From Bradyrhizobium sp. 4 (lineage in GTDB: Bacteria > Pseudomonadota > Alphaproteobacteria > Rhizobiales > Xanthobacteraceae), in the NCBI RefSeq assembly GCF_023100905.1, contig NZ_CP064686.1:5642001-5706000 (forward strand): a DNA stretch of 64,000 nt, written 5' to 3'. Below the pieces are notes generated by a model. It was not told the DNA's origin. It made no database searches and saw only the letters and a program-made list of their open reading frames with translations. Of the stretch, positions 60,450 to 64,000 are shown in pieces. Position 1 is the first letter of the stretch. Each line of letters opens with the position of its first letter. The translations under genes were made by a program, and so were the position numbers.

Positions 60450-61570
60450 AGCTCACCATCGTCGTCGTCGGTCTTTCGGTTACTTCGTCCTGGGGCAATG
60501 GCCATGCCACGACCTACCGCGCCCTGATCGAAGCCCTGGCACGACGAGGTCACCACGTCACGTTTCTGGAACGCGACGTCCCCTGGTATCGCGAGCATCG
60601 TGATCTTGCCAAGCCTTCCGGTTGGACCGTCGAGCTTTATCAATCCTTGAAGGACATCCCGCAGCGCTTCGGCAAGATGATCCGGGATGCCGACCTGGTG
60701 GTCATCGGCTCCTACGTGCCCGACGGCATCGCGATCTCCGAATGGATCACGACCCATGCCCGGGGGATTACCGCCTTCTACGACATCGACACGCCGGTCA
60801 CGCTTGCGAAGCTCGAGCAGGGCCTGGACTACCTCTCCGCGGCGATGATCCCGCGCTTCGACCTTTATCTGTCCTTTGCCGGCGGCCCGGTGCCCGGCAT
60901 GATTGAGGAGAACTATGGCAGTCCGTTGGCTCGGGTGCTGTATTGCAGTGCCGACACCGAGATCTACGCGCCGCAACGCGCGGAGAAGAAATGGGCACTG
61001 GGCTATCTCGGAACCTACAGCGAGGACCGGCAACCGGTTCTGGAGGAGTTGCTGCTCGCCCCTGCTCGCACTCTGTCACGCGAGCAATTCGTCGTCGCCG
61101 GCGCGCAATATCCCGGTGAGGTGGCCTGGCCCGCCAATGTCGCCCGGATCGAGCACCTCACGCCCAGACATCATCCGGGATTTTACGCAGAACAACGCTT
61201 TACGCTAAACGCCACCCGCGCCGACATGCGTGCGCTCGGCTTCTCGCCCAGCGTTCGGCTGTTCGAAGCGGCCGCGTGCGGCACGCCCGTCATCTCGGAC
61301 CGGTGGCCTGGAATCGAGACCGTCTTCGAGCCTTCGCGGGAAATCCTGCTCGCATCGAGCCCACGCGACGTCGTGGAGATCCTGCGCGACATGCCCGAGG
61401 AGCAAAGGCGCACGATCGCGGAAAACGCAAGGCGCCGCGTTCTGGCCGACCACACCTCCGACCATCGCGCCCGGCAAGTGGAGACCTACTACGCCGAGGC
61501 GTCGGTACGTCGCCGCCGGAAAGCACCGCAACTTCCCGCCTCGCGTCCCATGCAGGTCGCGCAAATCTGA
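60446..61570 (+). CDS. CgeB-like glycosyltransferase D
   Basis: A 374-aa GT-B type protein and the closest paralogue of copy A: IVVVGLSVTSSWGNGHATTY, FYDIDTPVTLAKL (about 110), LSFAGGPVPGMIEE, LGYLGTYSEDRQPVL, RLFEAAACGTPVISDRWPG (about 272) and LADHTSDHRARQV. It ends with a short basic tail (RRRRKAPQLPASR). It overlaps copy C by 4 bp and is followed by the decarboxylase after 11 bp. Confidence 0.82.
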   Translation: MKLTIVVVGLSVTSSWGNGHATTYRALIEALARRGHHVTFLERDVPWYREHRDLAKPSGWTVELYQSLKDIPQRFGKMIRDADLVVIGSYVPDGIAISEWITTHARGITAFYDIDTPVTLAKLEQGLDYLSAAMIPRFDLYLSFAGGPVPGMIEENYGSPLARVLYCSADTEIYAPQRAEKKWALGYLGTYSEDRQPVLEELLLAPARTLSREQFVVAGAQYPGEVAWPANVARIEHLTPRHHPGFYAEQRFTLNATRADMRALGFSPSVRLFEAAACGTPVISDRWPGIETVFEPSREILLASSPRDVVEILRDMPEEQRRTIAENARRRVLADHTSDHRARQVETYYAEASVRRRRKAPQLPASRPMQVAQI

Positions 61571-61581
61571 AAGGCAGCACC

Positions 61582-62649
61582 ATGACAGTTCAGACCCGCA
61601 TCAACGCGTCCCGCCGCTCTCCCACCGTTCTGGTGGCCGGAGGCGCCGGCTTCATCGGATCCCACCTCTGCGACGCGCTTTTGCAGCGCGGCCACACCGT
61701 GATCTGCCTCGACAACCTCTTCACGGGGACGACCGACAACATTCGGCCGCTGCTCAATCATCCGAACTTTCGCTTCATCGAACATGACGTACGCGATCCC
61801 GTCGAGATCGAGGGCGACATCGACCGGATCTACAGCCTCGCCTGCCCGGCGTCACCCCGTCATTATCAGAAAGATCCGGTCGGCACGATGAAGACCTGCG
61901 TGCTCGGCACTATCAACATGCTGGAGCTCGCGCAGCGGAAAGGCGCACGGGTGCTGCAGGCATCGACCAGCGAGATCTACGGTGATCCCGAAGTGCATCC
62001 GCAGCCGGAATCCTATCTCGGCAACGTCAATCCGATCGGACCCCGGGCCTGCTACGACGAGGGCAAGCGGGCAGCGGAAACGCTGATGTTTGATTACCAT
62101 CGCATGTACGGGGTCGAAATCAAGGTCGCGCGCATCTTCAACACCTACGGACCCCGGATGCTGGAGAACGACGGACGCGTGGTCTCCAACTTCATCGTGC
62201 AGGCGCTTCGCGGAGAGCCGATCACGATCTATGGAGGTGGTACGCAGACCAGGAGCTTCTGCTTCGTCGACGATCTCGTGCGTGGCCTCCAGTTGCTCAT
62301 GGAGAGCCCATCGTCAGTCACCGGACCGTGCAACCTGGGTAATCCGCACGAGGTTACGATCGAGGCGATCGCGCGCGACGTGCTGGCGTATACGGAATCA
62401 GCCTCCCCGCTCCGGTTCGAGGAGCTGCCGAAAGACGATCCGAAGCGCCGCAAGCCCGTCATTGACACGGCCGTGAAGGCGTTGGGGTGGCGCCCGCGCG
62501 TGGCGCTCAAGGATGGTCTTCGCGCGACGATTGCTTATTTCGCCATGCGCATGGCCGGCGAAGCGCCGGCACTGGTCCCGGCCATTGCATCGCGGAGGAG
62601 CGGACGTACCGGGGCACGCGGCCAGCTCACGATCGCAGATCGGCAGTAA
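61582..62649 (+). CDS. uxs: UDP-glucuronate decarboxylase (UDP-xylose synthase)
   Basis: Converts UDP-glucuronate to UDP-xylose with bound NAD. A 355-aa extended SDR, full length. GGAGFIGSHLCDALLQRGH (about residue 20), DHDV-type FIEHDVRDPVEIEGDIDRIYSLACPASP (split, about 63-90), STSEIYGDPEVHPQPE (about 135) and catalytic CYDEGKRAAETLMFDYHR (about 159) are the UXS signatures. The tail beyond residue 315 is an added Arg/Ala-rich segment. It is the last gene of the second unit and supplies UDP-xylose, which fits a xylose-containing product and a beta-xylosidase-like gene in the first unit. Confidence 0.92.
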   Translation: MTVQTRINASRRSPTVLVAGGAGFIGSHLCDALLQRGHTVICLDNLFTGTTDNIRPLLNHPNFRFIEHDVRDPVEIEGDIDRIYSLACPASPRHYQKDPVGTMKTCVLGTINMLELAQRKGARVLQASTSEIYGDPEVHPQPESYLGNVNPIGPRACYDEGKRAAETLMFDYHRMYGVEIKVARIFNTYGPRMLENDGRVVSNFIVQALRGEPITIYGGGTQTRSFCFVDDLVRGLQLLMESPSSVTGPCNLGNPHEVTIEAIARDVLAYTESASPLRFEELPKDDPKRRKPVIDTAVKALGWRPRVALKDGLRATIAYFAMRMAGEAPALVPAIASRRSGRTGARGQLTIADRQ

Positions 62650-62673
62650 CAGCCCACGAACCCGCGCGAGCCC

Positions 62674-62934
62674 TCAAGCGCGTGAAGCAGCCGCGCCACG
62701 GGCCGGCTTGCAGAGGTTCTCGAGATGGTACTGGTATTCGGATATCGCGCGATTGGCCATCCGGATTCGGTTTGCCTGCCCTTCCTCGACCATCATGGTG
62801 ATGCGTTGAGCCAGAAACACGCACGCCTCGAACTCATCGTGGATCACCCCGCTGCGGGCCAGAAAGTCCCATGCGATCTCATAGGCCTGTTCGGCAGCAG
62901 GATTGCGGTAGTCGCTGAAGATGATGTGCGCCAT
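62674..62934 (-). CDS. Small conserved hypothetical protein, 86 aa
   Basis: A small soluble, helical protein (AHIIFSDYRNPAAEQAYEIAW, VIHDEFEACVFLAQRITMMVEEGQ, AISEYQYHLENL; split) with no signal or membrane segment. I do not know its function. It is on the strand opposite the cassette and converges with it (24-bp gap). A near-consensus EcfG promoter lies immediately upstream at 62943-62967, very close to the start (9 bp from -10 to ATG), and the neighbouring DUF892 gene also has one, so both may be general-stress proteins. Confidence 0.72.
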   Translation of the reverse strand: MAHIIFSDYRNPAAEQAYEIAWDFLARSGVIHDEFEACVFLAQRITMMVEEGQANRIRMANRAISEYQYHLENLCKPARGAAASRA

Positions 62935-62942
62935 TGCAGCAA

Positions 62943-62967
62943 AACGCGGATGAGAGGGTTTCGGTCC
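62943..62967 (-). promoter_or_regulatory. Sigma-EcfG-like promoter, near consensus
   Basis: On the minus strand GGACC, 16 bp, CGTT: one mismatch to GGAAC-N16-CGTT. It sits directly before the small gene at 62934. The -10 to start distance is short, so the true start may lie a little downstream or the leader is nearly absent. Confidence 0.4.
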
Positions 62968-63042
62968 TGCGAGCCCATATCAGGACGCAGGCGACTCAGC
63001 GGCCGAAGCCGCTGGTCTCGCCCTTGCGGGTGTGATGTTCGA

Positions 63043-63540
63043 TCAGGCCGCCTGGCGCTGATGCGCCAGATATTCCATCGTCACCTTCTCGACGTTTGAG
63101 TCGATCCAAGCGGCCATGCGCTGCTCCTCCTTCAGCGATGTCTCGAGCGGCTCCTTGGCCTCCGCGAAACCAGCGGCGCCGCAGAGGGCGAGCAGAGACT
63201 TGTAGGCAGCGATCTCGAAATTCTCGAAGGCATTGTTGGCGAAAGTGTTCTTGAGAATCTCGTCGCCGGCCACCGAGTGTGCCATGGCTTGCATGTTCGC
63301 CATCATGGATTGCGTCGTATCCTTGAGGCTGGAGGTACTCTCGCCGCAAGCTTCTAGGCATCTCTCCAGCCGCTTCAGTTGCTCGTTGGTCTCCTGAAGG
63401 TGAGCGGCGACCTTGGCCTTGACCTCGGGATATTCGTCCAGTCGTTCCGACTGGCGCTCCATCAGCTCTCTTGCTTGCACTTCCATCGCATGCGCATTGC
63501 GTAATCCAACGACGAATGTATCGCGGGCTGCGTTCGTCAT
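63043..63540 (-). CDS. Ferritin-like DUF892 (YciF/YciE-type) stress protein
   Basis: A 165-aa helical-bundle protein of the YciE/YciF family: FVVGLRNAHAMEVQARELMERQ (about residue 9), ECLEACGESTSSLKDTTQSM-like segment (about 60-80) and DEILKNTFANNAFENFEIAAYKSLL (split, about 92-117), with carboxylate/His positions that suit a di-iron site. Members are induced in osmotic and general stress. The ATG at 63540 is the second in tandem (an ATG overlaps three bases earlier in another frame). A GGAAC-N16-GGTT element lies about 40-60 bp upstream. Confidence 0.88.
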   Translation of the reverse strand: MTNAARDTFVVGLRNAHAMEVQARELMERQSERLDEYPEVKAKVAAHLQETNEQLKRLERCLEACGESTSSLKDTTQSMMANMQAMAHSVAGDEILKNTFANNAFENFEIAAYKSLLALCGAAGFAEAKEPLETSLKEEQRMAAWIDSNVEKVTMEYLAHQRQAA

Positions 63541-63576
63541 TTCATGTTCTCCATTTCACGGGGCCCTGCCGCCGCC

Positions 63577-63601
63577 AACCGCAGTTTCGGTGGATCGTTC
63601 C
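63577..63601 (-). promoter_or_regulatory. Sigma-EcfG-like promoter before DUF892 gene
   Basis: On the minus strand GGAAC (63601-63597), 16 bp, GGTT (63580-63577), one mismatch to the general-stress consensus. It lies about 37-60 bp before the DUF892 start. Confidence 0.45.
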
Positions 63602-63768
63602 TAGGGTGATCCACGACGCCAACGCCGGGTTCCGGCCGTCGGACCCGAAGCTAACCTGCGATAACAGAACGCAAATCCTCCTCCCGCCGCAGGAACGCCG
63701 TATGCAAATCACTGTTTCCCGGAGCGGGTGGTCGCATCGCCAAACGGCCGCAGCGCTCAGGGACACGA

Positions 63769-64000
63769 ATGACAAACAATTTTCCGCACGTCGGCAGCTC
63801 AGGCCCTTCGCTTGACCGGCCTGGATCTGGCCGGCCGGGCGAGGGACGGCCGGACAACACTTGCGATCCGTTCTTCATGACGATCCGCGACGATCTTGCG
63901 GACAAGGGCTTCTTCACGGCGACGGCGGAGGAGCTGATCACCTGGGCGCGGACCGGCTCGCTGATGTGGATGACGTTCGGGCTCGCCTGCTGCGCGGTCG
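63769..64000 (+). CDS. nuoB: NADH-quinone oxidoreductase subunit B NuoB (5' part)
   Basis: The first 77 codons of NuoB, the complex I subunit that carries [4Fe-4S] cluster N2. The N-terminus (about residues 1-30) is an unusual Gly/Pro/Ser-rich stretch with no resemblance to standard NuoB, then the family core starts: CDPFFMTIRDDLADKGFF, TAEELITWARTGSLMWMTFG and the tandem cysteines at residues 74-75 (ACCAV), two of the N2 ligands. No nuoA precedes it; the upstream gene is on the other strand. It may head a second, reduced nuo operon, or the gene may be a formate-hydrogenlyase or [NiFe]-hydrogenase-like relative; the rest lies outside the window. Confidence 0.87.
   Translation, partial: MTNNFPHVGSSGPSLDRPGSGRPGEGRPDNTCDPFFMTIRDDLADKGFFTATAEELITWARTGSLMWMTFGLACCAV

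Noticed and set aside
1..64000. tRNA, rRNA, CRISPR arrays, transposases or phage integrases
   Set aside because: I saw no cloverleaf or rRNA segments, no direct-repeat arrays with spacers and no transposase or integrase motifs in any of the translations.

Overview
The window is high-GC DNA with tightly packed, often ATGA-overlapping genes. The gene content (a hut cluster with the HutF route, a HlyD/DHA2 pump with a TetR repressor, a HWE-type kinase fragment, DUF892, nuoB) and the interspersed palindromes around 8.3-9.2 kb point to an alphaproteobacterium of the Bradyrhizobium / Rhizobiales type. This is inference from gene content and style; no rRNA or tRNA gene was seen to confirm it.

Layout. 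0-8.2 kb: histidine utilisation. hutI-hutH (leftward, hutH cut by the window edge) diverge from hutF-hutC (rightward) around a perfect 20-bp palindrome, the likely HutC operator. An ABC importer (binding protein, permease, ATPase) and an M20-type amidohydrolase follow on the same strand. 8.2-9.4 kb: a gene-poor stretch of palindromic and probably multicopy repeats. 9.4-11.5 kb: an MFS transporter and a Bug/TctC binding protein.

11.5-34.9 kb: a stress and detoxification region holding three large paralogous regulators (OmpR-type winged helix + NTPase + TPR-like C-terminus; starts at 11802, 24952 and 33534). Between and beside them are an aldo/keto reductase, an EmrAB-like pump with TetR, MsrA, a cupin, an OsmC protein, an enoyl-CoA hydratase, an epoxide-hydrolase-like protein, a VOC protein, an orphan HWE-type kinase, an unrecognised protein, a DJ-1/PfpI protein, an alpha/beta hydrolase and an AraC regulator. 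Five intergenic regions here carry TAAC boxes repeated at exact 10-bp steps (two or three boxes each). I propose these are operators for the winged-helix regulators; I know of no description of such a regulon.

34.9-46.6 kb: a BisC-like molybdoenzyme, RidA, a Bcr/CflA MFS pump, LuxR, AraC and Crp-type regulators, a probable MddA methyltransferase, a SAM methyltransferase, a hydrolase remnant, a GT9-like glycosyltransferase and a small conserved protein.

46.8-62.6 kb: a one-directional cassette of about 15 genes in two transcription units: inositol-3-phosphate synthase, a histidine phosphatase, four CgeB-like glycosyltransferases plus one GT4, a nucleotidyltransferase, a methyltransferase, an apparently permuted glycoside hydrolase, phosphopentomutase, two sugar epimerases, a B12-binding-type radical SAM protein and UDP-glucuronate decarboxylase. 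Together they look like a pathway for an unidentified, modified glycan or glycoside, perhaps inositol- and xylose-containing. Sigma-EcfG-like elements (GGAAC-N16-CGTT) lie before the first gene and, in variant form, before several flanking small stress-type genes, suggesting general-stress control. The window ends in the first 77 codons of a nuoB gene that has no nuoA in front of it.
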